Source: Cryptomeria japonica
Lineage: Eukaryota > Streptophyta > Pinopsida > Cupressales > Cupressaceae
DNA: 64,000 nt
Direction: 5' to 3'
Assembly (NCBI RefSeq): GCF_030272615.1
Contig: NC_081414.1
Coordinates: forward strand, 779,630,119-779,694,118
The notes beneath the pieces were generated by a model, which saw nothing but the letters and a program-made list of their open reading frames with translations, was not told the DNA's origin and did no database searches. A program made the translations under genes and the position numbers. This document shows positions 21,961-35,085 of this stretch, piece after piece (position 1 is the first letter of the stretch; every line of letters starts with the position of its first letter).

Positions 21961-24900
21961 TACACATCTATTAAAAATATAATTTCTAAAACTTAAAAAA
22001 GTATCCAACTTCAACTCATGAAAGATTCATAAAATTTGCCTGCTAAAATTGAGAATGGTATGACATAATTTTTTATTTACTCAACATTTTGCCTTGAAAA
22101 AATGACACATCCTCAATAATAATGTTATTATATTCATTGTCAAACTATTTCACTCAATCCTCTATAAAACTTTCAATTTAATTGTTTTAAAAATAGCTAG
22201 ATAAAAACTTGATAAATTAATATTTCTGAAATGAAAATTAGTTTGTAATGAAAAAATTTGCCACATTATGTGTAATGGAGACAAAATGATTCCTATTAAA
22301 TATTTTTATATCAACTTTTTGAAAATTCCAAATTTAATTATTTTCATAATTTGACAATGTGATTTTGATTAAGGGTAAAGTAAGTTTTGATGGAACTCAA
22401 AACCCCATACAACAAGTTTATAAGGTACCCAAAACACTTTGATTTTATGGGGATCTAGAACGTACTTACATAATTTCGCAATAGGATACAACACAAGAAA
22501 ACAACATCCAACCTACAACCTAACAAAAACTACTAAGCATTAAAGAACTTGTTGTAAAAGAAAAAGGTCAAAGACAACAAACCAAAATACTTAAACAATC
22601 ATAATCAAAAGGATTTTATAGGCTCCCTTAACCTTAATAATGTATTTTAACAAGGCTACCTCATGTAGATCAGGGGTAGGCATACATTATTTGACATCAT
22701 CTTTTAAGATTATGGGTTCTTATTTCTTCAAACCATAGATTTGCTTCAATCCCCTTAAGCCTACACAAGGATAAAACCTTCAATTTTGGTAATCATCAAT
22801 CAAGACTCTTATAAAAAATTTTATACATCCTTGAATATGTCTAAATGACCTATAAAAACCCTCCTTTTCTTCCAAGAGAAAATACCTAACCAACTTCTAT
22901 GATTTCTTTACTAGGATCACCCAATTCTAGTAGGTTTCCAAAAATGATAAAATGGAAATAACATGCAAATAATATCTCATATAAAAAATATAAAACATGT
23001 TTTGAATATCCTTTTTGGACTTATTTAACATATCCAAAAATTAGGGTAGGTTGTTTTGTACAGACATGCCCTAATTTTGACTGTCCTATTTCTTAACCCT
23101 ACGGCATGGTAGCAACAAATTGGGTTTTTTGACCATAAAATTCAAACCAAACTTGATACTATAATTATAAACATATTTATAGATACCCATTTTTGCTTTA
23201 TATCACATATTTAGAATTTAGGTAGGGTTGTTTTGGAACACGAGACTCAAATTTGCACCGTTCTCTCTCAAATTAGGCCTACTAGGCTTTCAGACCTATT
23301 TGTAGTAAAATGAGCATATCTTTCTTGAAACACAATGAAATTGGATGAAATAAAAATAAGTATAAATTTGAATCGAATATATTTCCAGCCATACCACATT
23401 CAGGTCATGAAAACGCCATACGTATCCATACCATGCAATGGAATTCACAAGTTAATGATAAGAAATGCAGAAACAAGGATGTATTTTATTAATTTCACTT
23501 CAAAAATGTAACACCCACCTTTGGGTTCAACCTCCCTAAACCTATTTACAAATTTTCCAACCAATTTAAAACTGATTCTCCAACTACAACCATTCTAAGT
23601 CCTTTATTTACACTTGGTACCTCTTCACATTCCTTGTTTTGGCACTTTTACAACATTTGTACAAACTTTACAATATTATGCAACTTTACTCTCCAATCTA
23701 CCTAAAGACCTAATATTGACTCAAACACACATCATATGGTCTAAAATGACCTTATTACATCAAAGATCCAAAACTAAAACTAAAATGATGAAATTGCCTC
23801 ATGGAGGCATGAATTCAACTAGGTGTTCCTGCACCACTCCCATAACCTTCACATCTAGTAACATATAGATATTACATAATAAAATCATTGGAATTATGGG
23901 TTTTGTACTACCTCTAATGAAATTCATCTAATGCAAAAAAGACTTTTGATAGGTTTCCCAAACCTTCACAATGGGTTTTAGAATGGCTCCCAAAACCTTC
24001 AGGAAGACATTCGCAAAATACCCCAAATAGAAAATACCAACTCTCCTATAAAGACCATATCCACCTAAATAGAAGATTCCCCCACCTCAATAAGGTCAAT
24101 AGAGGAAGAAACCTATATATGGAAGAGCCAAAACCTCCCCCACAAAGCCATTCTCCACCTCAAAAGGAGACTCATCCATCTCAATAGGAGTAGCAAAAGA
24201 GGAAGAAATGAACATAGAGAACCAAACATTGGCCTTTCCTACAAGAATATTGTCCACCTCTATAGGATAAGACCCAACCTACATAGGAGCAATACTCAAA
24301 AGAAATAAGGATAGAGCATGATAAGACCACTTCTAAAAACTAAAAACCTGAAACCACTAGGATCCAACATTACTCACAAGACTAAGATGCTTCTCAAAAC
24401 TAGAAACAACCCTTAACCAAAAATAGTCAAAACCAACAAAAATGGCTCCAAGAGAAATAGAAGCTAGTAGCACAAGCAAAGTGAAAACAACAATGTTCCC
24501 TCCAAGAATAATAGGACTTGGAATGAGAAAATAAAATTAAAGTAAAATCATTCCCCAAACAAGGGATTAGGATACAAACCCCAAAGTGGAAGAGAAAACC
24601 TCACCCTAACTAGCCAAAGATAGAACCCTATCACAACCATGAAACTAAATACAAGATCCATGAAAATAAGGTAGACTAGCCAATGAACTTGCTTCCAAAA
24701 GCATGACAGTAATAAATATCACCCATAGGATGCTAGTAATTATATTTGAGGAATTCAATACTCATAGACCCATAACGACATTAATCACCAAACAAGTATA
24801 ACAATTCTATGATGATTGCATAAAGGTGACCAAGAAGCCTTTATAGACTAAAAAAATAATAAAAGGGATGAAAACCCAACCATAGAATGAAACCTACTCC

Positions 24901-25790
24901 TCTCAGACTGAATCCTTCTCCTTGCATATGTAGGATAAAAATAAAATGCACCAATGAAGAAATCCTCAATAGATTTCTTCACAAAACACCACATACCAAC
25001 AAAAGAACCACCATCCATAACCAAATGAGAAATCACCCACATGAAGCGAGACCAAAAAAGGTAATGATAGCTAGCAAAAAGGAGATCTTTGGGAAAACCT
25101 AGTAGAGATGGAGCCCTCATGGACTAATCATCATCATCTTCATCTGCAAAACCACCCTCCTTTCCTACAACTATAAAATCTACTCCCAATCACCCTCTCC
25201 ATCTTGCTCTTATATTATTGAATTATATTTTTATGATTAAAATAATATTATTTATAAGGTTGCATATCACAATGTGCATATGTCATAATTTTCCAATGTG
25301 TTACTAATTTTAGGATTTTTGTTAAAATTAATTATAAATCTTCTCCAAACTAGCGTACCTTTTCACAAGAACCAAATTAACAATGAAATTTAAAATATGG
25401 GTTTTAAAGTCATTAGTGTGGAAAACATGTGAATCTATCATTTGACAACTAGAATCAGCTTGACAAAGTTGTTTGATGCATGAAAACACTTGTTTTGAAA
25501 TGAAAAGTTCAAATTTTGTGATGTTAAATTGAGACTACAACACATGTAAACTATTAAGTAGAAAACCATGTTTTATATTTTACTAATTTGCCATATAGGG
25601 TTTTACTCTAAGGTTTATGATAACATAGAAATTTCGATGTCACATGCTCAATTGTGGTGCCTCTTACTTGGGAAATTTTTGTGCGCTCACTGATTATTCC
25701 ATGACTATACATTATATACATGATTAGTGAAACTTGTGTATGAAAATAAATTTGATAGATATAAATAATCTATAATTATAAAAAGTAAAT
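21961..25790. other. AT-rich sequence with eroded minus-strand coding texture
   Basis: Nothing firmly recognised. Near 22375-22420 the minus strand carries a weaker version of the family X 3' end (GAGTTCCATCAAAACTTA). From 23900 to 25120 minus-strand frames read like an old protein (for example EVENGFVGEVLALP), and one 90-codon frame is open at 24848-25120, but there is no domain I can name. Confidence 0.35.
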
Positions 25791-25799
25791 AATACTAGT

Positions 25800-26790
25800 T
25801 TATTTTTACTCCCTTTTAATTTACTTCTCTTGTTTTTTTCCTCTCTTCTTCTTTCATTCCCATTTTGTTTTGTTTTGCCTTCCTCTATTTTTATTTATAT
25901 TCATTTTTTTTTCACGTCATTTTTATAGTTTTATCTTTGATTTTTTCTTTATTTCTTCTTTTCAACTTTTTTATTTCTTCCTTTTCTTTTTGTCTCTTGT
26001 TATCTTTCTTTTTATATGCTTTCTTCTTCTTCTTCTTTATTACATTTATTTTGATTCTCTTTTTTTCCTATTTATTCGTATTCTCTTATTTGTTTTATTT
26101 ATTTTATTTTTATTCTCATTGTTTCATTATCTTTTGTTTGTTTCTTTTTTTTTTTTTTATTTTGTTATTTATTTATTTTTCTTTATTTTTCATTTTTTTT
26201 CCTTTTATTTCTAAAATTTTTTTATTTAATTTATTTTTATATATTTTCATCTTTCATATTAATTTTTGAATTTCATGTGTTTCATTTTTCTTTTTATTGT
26301 TTTTATTTTTGTCTTTGTTTTCTTTTATTTTCTTATTATTTATTATTTCTATTTATAATTACGTATACTTAATTATTAATCTCTTCATTAGATCTTTCCA
26401 TTTATATTCTTTGTTTATTTTTAAGGTTTTTCTTATTTAGTTTCTTTATTTATTTATTTTTTCTTTATTCATTTATTTCCTTTTTAATATTTGGTTATAT
26501 TTATTTGTTATTTTTATTGATTATTTTATTTAATAATCCTTTTGTTATTCATTTCATCTATTTCTTTTTTTTTATTTCCTTTCTTTTCTCTATCTTCTTC
26601 TTGTTCATGTTTTTGTTCATCTATTTTATTTACTTATTCTTTTTAGATTTTTTCGTATTTCTAGATTAGTTTTCTCTTTATTATTTAATTATTTTTAATT
26701 GTTTTCATTTTTATTTATAAATATTTCTCAATTTCCTCTTCATATATATAAAGTCTTTTTTTTAATCTTTTTAAAGTTAGGTATATTATT
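25800..26790. repeat. 1-kb T-rich, G-poor low-complexity tract
   Basis: The plus strand is mostly T with A and C and very few G, in phrases like TTTATTTATTTTT. The open frames at 25865-26269 and 25870-26214 (F, L, I and Y-rich) are artefacts of composition. Confidence 0.85.
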
Positions 26791-27093
26791 CTTTATTTTT
26801 ATTATTTTATGAAAGATCATAGAGAATGATGCAAAATGTCCTTTTTTATTGATACAACAAAATCATACACAATAAAATTTAGAAGCAAAGCAAAGCAGTA
26901 TTAGAGTTTGCAACAAATCTCACAAGGTTCTATGAAAAATAAAATTCAATGGTTTAGTGTGCACACCATATTTTGTATCAAAGGATAAAATTTGCTAATG
27001 ATAAATGAAAGGAATGTGTTTCCTAGAGTACCCTACAAATAGAATTATATTAATAAATAACTAACACTTAACGTTATATATTTAGGTCAATCA

Positions 27094-27466
27094 AGTCAAA
27101 CCACATGGCCGAAGCCTCTGCTACTCTTCATGCCATCAAATTAGCATGTGATCGTGGCTTCAGGAAGGTTTGGATTGAACGTGATTCACTCAACATATCT
27201 AATTATTTAAAGGGGTCTCATCCCTTAAGTTGGACAATTGAAGCTTTGATCCAAGATGCCTTAAACCTAATAAAGGATTTTCATAATGTTCATATTTCTC
27301 ATATCCTTAGGCAAGCTAATTCCCTTGCAGATGCTTTTGCAAATACTGGTGTGTTGTGACACGATGGTTTCTATTGGAATGGGATTGGCCCTCTTCCTTG
27401 TAATGTTTAGGATGCAACTAAACTTGAAATTATTCATGGGAGTTAACCCTTCATGGTATGCAAGGG
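27094..27466 (+). pseudogene. RNase H fragment (family X copy B, left part)
   Basis: The open frame from 27105 reads MAEASATLHAIKLACDRGF, WIERDSLNI and HISHILRQANSLADAFANTG. It contains the RNase H Glu (AEA), the second Asp (ERDS) and the C-terminal Asp (LAD), while the first Asp strand is missing on the left. A stop follows at 27357, then ~110 bp, after which the copia array begins at 27467. The gag-like half of the same unit resumes at 52105 beyond the array. Spacing across the gap (~165 bp) matches X-A (~190 bp). Confidence 0.75.
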
Positions 27467-27794
27467 TATTTGAGTAGAGATATACAAATACAAATCATAA
27501 ACAAAATGATACGTGCTTCACCATTTTCAATCAATACATCTTACATATATATAGGAGAGTGTACTCCTATAATCAATGAGAGATTATCTCCACAAATCCT
27601 TATTTAGTTGTCATTGTTACTCACATAACAGTACACAACTTAAATTATATGAGTTGTTGAAACAACTCCAAGCCGTAATATATATTATTGTTAATATAAA
27701 AATAATATTACTAAATACTAACATTTACATAATAATTACTCACATAATTTTTATTTACCAACATACATGGAGCACTAACTCAAATTTCCTAACA
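27467..27794 (-). repeat. Copia array LTR 1 (3'-most)
   Basis: On the minus strand it starts TGTTAGGAAATTTGAG after the purine tract at 27795-27806. A TATATATA box lies near 27548-27557. The left edge is slightly eroded. Confidence 0.8.
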
Positions 27795-28379
27795 TTCTCC
27801 CCTTAGCACGAAAATGCTAGAAAAACATTCACAAACTCCTCTATAGTATTCTCACCCCTGTGGCATGACCATTCTCATGACTCATGATCTTAATACAAAA
27901 TAAAGTCTCCCTCCTTCCATCATTTTAAAAAATCTTACCACAAATATTGACATGAAAAAGAACCCATCAACTATCCACCTCATATGGTTTTCTAAATCCT
28001 CCCACAAAACCTTTCAAGATCCATGAACAAACTTACTTTGGTGCTTTCTTTTTCTACTATGCTTGTACATAAGAGAAGTTATATAAAAATTAAAATATAC
28101 ATCACAAATCTGAAAAACACATTGCATAGGAACACAATGTTCTTAATTATAGTCATTGTTATCAATCACTGTCACTTGATCTCGAACAACATAGACAACC
28201 ACCACTACCACTGGAAGTTTCCCTTGAGTTTATTCATTTTGGTACAAAATGGAAATGGAACATTGGTTATTATTCCCTCATACAATGTAAAAATTTCACT
28301 TAATGACACAACAAAAAACAATGAAAAGCATAAAAAATTAAATAAAACCAGAGTTCATAAGTCACACCGTCATTGGTGA

Positions 28380-29252
28380 TTGACGAGAGGACAATGATTT
28401 TCCTCTTTCCTTCATTGCCTCTGGCCTCCAATATTGAATTATTTAAAGAACATATTCCTCATCACTAAGACATGATAACTCTTCATTACTAGCATATTCT
28501 TCCAAATTTGTTTCTTTAGAAGATGTAGCATGATGATCTAGTTTATCGTCTAGTTGATCTTGTGCCCTCTTCTTGTAATTCAAAATTACATGCCCTATTT
28601 CATTACAATAGAAATATTTCATTTTTCATTTTGAAAGAATATTCTTAGATTTGTACTTTCCTTTTCTTGCTTTGTTATGTACAAATAAGACCCCTTTATA
28701 TTTTGAGTCTTCATTATGATCAAGCAGAGTAGACATTACTCCTTCAAGACTCATGGTTACCTTTCTTAATGTGAACACCATTCTAGACATATTTTTAGGA
28801 AAACTATTCAGAAGTATTGCTTTCATATCATCATCATTTACCTTCTCATTAATGTCTGCTAGCTGATTTAGGAGAGAGTGAAACTTACTAATATGATCTG
28901 CCATTTTTATACCTTTCTCCATCTTAAATCCATACAATCTCTGGTTCAATGTTGTCTTGGTGCTTTCTGCTTCAGATCCGAAGACCTTGTTTAATGACTC
29001 GCAAATCTTTTTTATTAACTTCACAAAATCTACATGGTGTAAATATGCTTTTGATAAGACGATAGCAATAGTTCCCAAATCTTTCTAAATTTTGATATTC
29101 CACTTCACAAGTTCATTTACATCAATTGTTATGATTGAATTTGGTTTGACAACATCCCAAATATCCTTTTATATCAAGTGCAACTGCATCTGTACTTGCC
29201 AAGTATGAAATTCTCTTTCTTAAAATTTCTCAATGAGAGTTATTTTGTCCAT
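28380..29252 (-). pseudogene. Copia-type gag, array unit 1
   Basis: Gag builds the cytoplasmic virus-like particle. From the Met at 29252 the frame starts MDKITLIEKF and FHTWQVQMQLHL, breaks near 29090, and is then open at 28626-29078: LHHVDFVKLIKKICESLNKV, RLYGFKMEKGIKMADHISKF and LLNQLADINEKVNDDD, the usual copia gag (UBN2-type) blocks. A degenerate zinc knuckle (YCNEIGHVILNYKKR, last Cys lost) follows near 28560-28615. There are several stops. No pol follows; about 600 bp of untranslated sequence runs to the LTR. Confidence 0.8.
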
Positions 29253-30295
29253 GATTACTCTTTTAATTGAAGGTGTCAGACTCAACTGATAATGCACCTT
29301 AAAACTTTTGCAAATTTGACACAACAATAAAATAATATAAACTTTCTAAACAATAAACATAATTGCCTGAACAAAAGTAGTAGAAATGACAAGAAATAAG
29401 ATCATAACGATCATAACAATAGTTATGGCTTTCAAGTAAAAAAAAACTGCCACCATGATCAAAGATCAATGAATTCTCAAACCTTTTGAATGCATGTTCC
29501 AATGGAGATAATTTCCAATATTCTAATAAAGAAAGATGGGTCACAACCAGTTAACATTAAATGAACGATATAGAAATTGCATTCGCTTATGAAAAGCCAT
29601 TGCCGAAATAAAGAGAGCTGATCAAATGTCGTAAAATGCATGCAGTAGAAAGAAAACAATGGAGATTTAGAGATTCAACACTAATATTGAGGCATTTGGA
29701 TTATCTCATGTGGAGATCTACGCATTTTTGCTTGGTGTAGCGCAGCAGTCTCTATAGGAATTTACCAATTGCTAACATAATTGTGTGTCTTGGTGAGAAA
29801 TATGCATTCTATGCATGAGCTGCTACCAGAAACAATTTTCACAGCAATGATAACTTAGTACTCAACCTGATCAAGGTAAATATCGTTGTCAGCTCAGCCA
29901 ATGAGAATCGCTACGAAAAACACAGCAAACAACAAAGAAATATAAGAACTTATACCTCTCGGAATGAATGGACCGCCTGATGAGAGTTCGCTGATCAAGA
30001 TAGATGTGGCCACTGAAGCAAGCTGATAAGGTACGAGAATTTGCAGATTTGATCAATACCAATACAAACACAAAATTCTTCTACTTGGAATTTAACGGGA
30101 AACAACGCCACTCTTAGTCTCAAGAATGAATACTATTCTATGTCATGATCGAGTCTCACTTAAGAAAGTCTTGAAAGTCTTGAGTTCAACAACATGCTTG
30201 TAGGTTGACTTCCATATTGAACAATAGACTGCATAATATTTGTCCTAATTTTAGAAAACCAGTTTTCTCTGCTCATCATATGGACAAGATATTAT

Positions 30296-30310
30296 CCCGC
30301 TCTGATACCA
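30296..30310 (-). other. Primer-binding site, array unit 1 (tRNA-Met initiator)
   Basis: The minus strand reads TGGTATCAGAGCGGG, three bases inside LTR 2. Confidence 0.85.
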
Positions 30311-30313
30311 TAT

Positions 30314-30647
30314 TGTAGAATTTGATCCGAGATATACAGCTGCAAATCACAAACAAAATGATACGTACTTCACCATTTTCAATAAATACATCTTATATAT
30401 ATATAGAGTCTACTCCTATATTTAAGGAGAGATTATCTCCACAAATTCTTATTTAGTTGTGATTGTTAAATTCATGTAACAATATACAAATCAAATTATA
30501 CGAGTTGTTAAAACAAATTCAAATTATAATATATATTTTGTTATATTAACAATAATTATACTCAATAATAACATTTACATGATGATAATTACTCACATAA
30601 TTATTATTTACCCACATATGTGAAGCACTAACTCAAATTTCCTAATA
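30314..30647 (-). repeat. Copia array LTR 2 (shared by both units)
   Basis: 334 bp. The PBS of unit 1 is on its left, and the purine tract and 3' end of unit 2 are on its right (30648-30660). This shared LTR is what makes the array tandem. Confidence 0.85.
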
Positions 30648-31249
30648 TTCCACCCCTTAGTACGAACATGGTAGAAAAAAAATCACACACTCCTCTGTAG
30701 TATGCTCACCCCTAGGGCATGCCCATTCTCATGGCTCGTGACCTTGATACAAAATGTCTCTTTCCTTTTGTGGTTGTAAACAAGCTTACCACAAATCTTG
30801 ATGTGAACAAGAACCCATCAACTATCCACCTCATGTGGTTGTCTAGATCCTCCCACAAATCCTTTCAAGATCTGAATTGACTTACTCTGGCGCTTTTGTT
30901 TTCTACTATGCTTGTACATTAGGGAAGTTATATATAAATCAACATATATATCACAAATCTGAAAAACACATTCTATAAGAATACAATGTCCTTAATTATA
31001 ATCATTGTTATTGATCATTACCACTCGATCAAGAACAAAAAGGACAACCACCATTGCCAAAGGGACCTGCCCTTAACTTTAGTCATTTTGGCATGAAATG
31101 GGAATGTAACATTGGTTATTATTCTCTCCTATAATGTAAAATTTCAAGTTACTCACACAACTCGAAACACTGAAAAGCATAAAAAATTAAATGCCACTAG
31201 TGCTGATATGATACCCCATCATTGGTGACTGATGAGAGGACATTGATTG

Positions 31250-32099
31250 TCCTCCTTCCTTTGTTGCCTTTGGCCTCCAATCTTGAATTATTTTTAAAGC
31301 ACATATTCCTCATCACTAGGACATGGCAACTCTTCATTATTGGCATATTCTCTCTAATTTGTTCCTTCAGTGAAGGTAGAATGGTGATCTAGTTTACCAT
31401 CTAGTAGATCTTGTGCCCTCTTCTTGCAATTCAAAATTACATGTCCTATTTCATTGCAATAGAAATATTTGATTTTTCATTTTGATGGAATATTCTTAGA
31501 TTTGGACTTTCCTTTTCTTGCTTTGTTATGTACAAAGAATAACTCTTCAGATTCCAAGTCTTCATTATCATGAAGTAGAGTAGACATTTACTCCTTCAAG
31601 ACTAATAGTTACCTTTCTTAATGTGAACACCATTCTAGACAAATTTTTAGAAAAACTATTCAAAAATATTGCTTTGAAATCATCATCCTTTACCTTCTCA
31701 TTAATCTCAGCTAGCTGATTTAGGAGAGAGTAAAACTTACTAATATGATATACCATTTTTATACCATTTTCCATCTTCAATCCATACAATCTCTTCTTCA
31801 ATATTGTCTTAGAACTTTCTTCTTTAGATACAAAGAGCTTGTTTAATGACCTCCAAATCTCTTTTGTTGACTTCACAAATTCCACATGGTGTAAATATGT
31901 TTTTGATAAGATGAGACCAATAGTTCCCAAATCTTTCTAATTTTTTATACTTTGCAAGTTCATTTGCATCAGTTGGTATGATTGATTTTGGTTTGACAAC
32001 CTCTGAAAGATCCTTTTATATCAAGTGTAGCTGCATCTATACTTGCCAAGTATGAAAGTCTCTACTTGCAAATTTCTCAATGAGGGTTAATTTGTCCAT
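31250..32099 (-). pseudogene. Copia-type gag, array unit 2
   Basis: A second copy of the unit 1 gag. From 32099 it reads MDKLTLIEKFASRDFHTWQV, then stops. The open part 31568-31930 has LHHVEFVKSTKEIWRSLNKL, RLYGLKMENGIKM and LLNQLAEINEKVKDDD. It shows different stops and substitutions from unit 1, so the two units have diverged for some time. Its leader is interrupted by T2 at 32489. Confidence 0.8.
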
Positions 32100-32489
32100 G
32101 GTTATTCTATTAATCATAGGTGTCAAGCTCAACTGATAATGCACCTTAACACTTTTGCAAATTTTCCATACAACAATAAAATAATATAAACTTTCTAACA
32201 ATGAACACAATTGATTGAGAAAAACTAGTAGAAATAACAAAAAATGAGATCATAACAATAGTTGTAGCTTTCACCTCAAAATAACTACCACCACGATAAA
32301 AGATTAATGAATTATTGAAGCCTTTGAATTCATGCTCCAATGTAGATAATTGCCAAGATTCTAATAAAGAATAATAGGTCACAACCCCTAACATTACATG
32401 AATAATATAGAAATTGCACTAGCTTATGAAATACCACTCCCAAAATAAAGAGAACTGATCAAATATGGTAAAAATCATATAGTAGAAAG

Positions 32490-33922
32490 TGATGCTCTGC
32501 AAAAAGGATTAGAAAATCTGTTTGATGGTGACACACACAAGAGCACAAGAAACAAACATTAGTGTTAGCAACAAAAGATTATCCTAAACAGGCATATCAA
32601 GAGAGATATTAAGCATGAAATAGAAAGCATATAAACATAGAATAAAATAGCTAATCAAGATGCTCATAGTTGCTCCTCCCTTGTTCCTCTCCTCTCCAAG
32701 TCCCAAATGAGTGTAGCTCTCAGCAGCTTTTTGCACTATGGATGCTTATGCAGGATTGAGATTTAATATTAAGCTTCAAATATGAAATGAAAAGCTAAAT
32801 ACTATGCTATTGATGATAAAATGATTGATTTTACCAAAAAGACAAGATTTTAGTTATGTTATGCTAAATGCTCTCTAAAAATGTCTATAGCCTAAATGCA
32901 TACAAGTTTTTCAGGATCTGGATTATGAAGGAATGGGCTCTATTTATAGGAAAAATGGAGCAATGGATGGCCAGGATTGAAAGGTTTAATCAAGGGTCAA
33001 GCTTGAAAGTTGGGGATCCATGTGCACAATTTGCACCAATGAAATGGTGACAAGTGTCAACATAAGATTGGGTTGAGAGAAGAGGTTGGAGGCATTAAAT
33101 GCCTGAGGAGACCTCATGTTTATCTAGAAGGTAAGGGTCAAGCCTAAATTAGGATTACCCACTGGATTAGGAGTTAATGCATGGATAAACCTTTGTGCAA
33201 ATGATTAAGAGATAATCATGGTCAAAGCATTAAAGGCTTGATGAGACCCTTGGGTTGGGTAGAGGTTGAGTCAAAACAAATGTTTTAACCATGTGGGAGG
33301 GTTGAATTAACCATTAATGGTTATTGGAGACTTTGGGGATTAAGTGGTTGAAAGTTGGAAGCTTTCAAAGGTTATCCAAGACTTTGAGACATTTAGTGGT
33401 TGAAGGTTGAAAGCCTTTAATGGTTATCAAAGACTTTTAGGCTTTGAGAAGTGACTTCCCTTTGCTTAGGAATGTGACAATAATTAGGGGATGGATTAGG
33501 CTAATTAGGAAGGGGTTAGAAGAATCTACAAGGGGATTAGATTTTGCAAGTGGATTTGGTGGGTGAGGGAAAATAGGATTTTATTAAAATAAAAATTCAT
33601 TTATTTCAATAAATGTGTGCAAGTTGCATTTGTAGGAAAATGCAAGTGGGGGGGGATAATGATTTAAATAAATGTTTTATTTAATTTATTTAAAAGAGGA
33701 ATAGGGGATTTAATTAAATAAATTGATTTTATTTATTTAATTGATTGAAATTTGATTTAATGAATTAATTAAAATAAATTGAATAATTTATTTAATTAAT
33801 AGAAGAATGTTTGGAGATGAATTAATTAAATATTAATTTAATTAACTGATGGCTAGTGGATTTTTAATCAAATAAATACGAAATATTCATTTAATTAAAA
33901 TGGACAGATTTATGTGACTACA
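32490..33922 (-). repeat. T2 3' LTR
   Basis: 1433 bp, TGTAGTCAC...AGAGCATCA on the minus strand. A TATA (CTATAAATAG, minus) lies at 32940-32949. The left part reads up to the target duplication. Confidence 0.95.
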
Positions 33923-33936
33923 TTTGCCCCTCTTTG
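33923..33936 (-). other. T2 polypurine tract
   Basis: The minus strand reads AAAGAGGGGCAAA immediately before the 3' LTR. Confidence 0.88.
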
Positions 33937-34233
33937 AGACGGTGCGGTTTATCGCGTTGTTTCAAAGAAAGAAAAAAAAAGGTGTGAAGAAATGCCCCAT
34001 AAAATGTAAATTTAATGGGTGGTATGCCCCCTCGAGAGATGGGCCGAAAAATTTCGAAAAATTGGGCGATCTCTCGAAAAAGAATGAAAATTGGCAGGGT
34101 GGTAGAAGAGAAGAAGTTAGGCATACTGGGGAAAAATAGAAGAAAACGGGAGAAACATGGAGAAATGGGGGGCTCGGGAAGTTCACGGGGACCACGGTGA
34201 TGAGCGGGGCGAAGTTACGGTGACGGCGGGGGG

Positions 34234-34240
34234 TATAAAT
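34234..34240 (+). promoter_or_regulatory. TATA box of the antisense PMD gene
   Basis: TATAAAT in a GC-rich context, about 100 bp upstream of the proposed ATG at 34337 on the same strand. The surrounding 34140-34330 is far richer in G and C than the rest of the element. Confidence 0.55.
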
Positions 34241-34411
34241 GGGGTAAAAGGGGGGAAAATAGGATCATTTGTGACCGCGACTAGTTGAAAACGAGAGCTC
34301 TGACAGTGACATTTGGAGGAGCAAGGAGGAGCTACGATGCCGATTCCGATCACCGAGCACAGATTCGAGCGAGTCCGACGGTTCCAGTGCCCAGCTGACT
34401 ATGGACCAGCG

Positions 34412-35085
34412 GTACGCAAATTTGAAAACTTACTTTTTATGCATTTTTGATAGGTTTTTAGCTGAGTCCAAGTCAAGTCGGAGCAAGAGCGCTGGAACTA
34501 TGGTTTTAGCGCTTTTGCCCCATGAATTAGCGCTATTGTTCCGCAATAGCGCTATTGTGGTCTGGTTTGAGCGTTTTTGTATGCATTAGTGCTAATGTAG
34601 GCAAGTTTTAGCGCTATAGACTAAGTAGCGCTATGGTAGGGTTATTTAAGCGCTATTGATGTGTAATAGCGCTATTGGATAGCGGGTTTAGCGCTTTTGT
34701 TTTTTTAGTGCTTTTGTAGAGATTTTTGAGCGCTATTGCTAGGGTTGTAGCGCTATTGTGTAAAACTAGCGCTGTTTGTCGATAAAATAGCGCTTTTGCC
34801 TTAGGATAACAAGATGCCCCTAGTTTTGGATAAAATAAATCTCCTGATGCCTAATGATTGATGGATGGCGAGGTGAAGTGGGAGTTGTTTTGAACCATAG
34901 TAGCCTGATGAGACTTAGGTCATTTGTTAGGATAAATGCCTATTGAAGTCTAGGCGGCCATGATTGCTTACCTGTTGAGACCCAAAGATACTTGATCAAA
35001 GTATCTGATGATAGTCTAGGTTTAAACTTAAGAAAGTTTGATAACAAAACAACTGATGGTGATTGTGATGAATGTCTATGTGCAG
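34412..35085 (+). other. Probable intron of the antisense PMD gene
   Basis: It begins GTACGC after codon 25 and ends TGTGCAG before the Glu-Asp-Leu codons of exon 2, with phase 0 on both sides. In-frame stops inside and a sharp drop in GC content separate it from the exons. The donor is weak but acceptable. Starting instead at 35038 would avoid the intron but leave the coding-like exon 1 unexplained. Confidence 0.6.
34488..34794. repeat. AGCGCT motif array
   Basis: Thirteen exact AGCGCT hexamers, mostly as TAGCGCTATTG or TAGCGCTTTTG, plus three one-base variants in 307 bp. Spacing is irregular at ~15-40 bp. The hexamer is self-complementary. The array sits inside the proposed PMD intron. Confidence 0.92.

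Noticed and set aside
25865-26269. Two long overlapping plus-strand ORFs rich in Phe and Leu, resembling membrane proteins
   Set aside because: They arise from the T-rich low-complexity tract, which has no stop codons by composition. No normal codon use or domain.
33918-34200. Several short ORFs on both strands next to the T2 3' LTR
   Set aside because: They overlap each other and the PMD promoter region. None has a motif or continues into the PMD frame.
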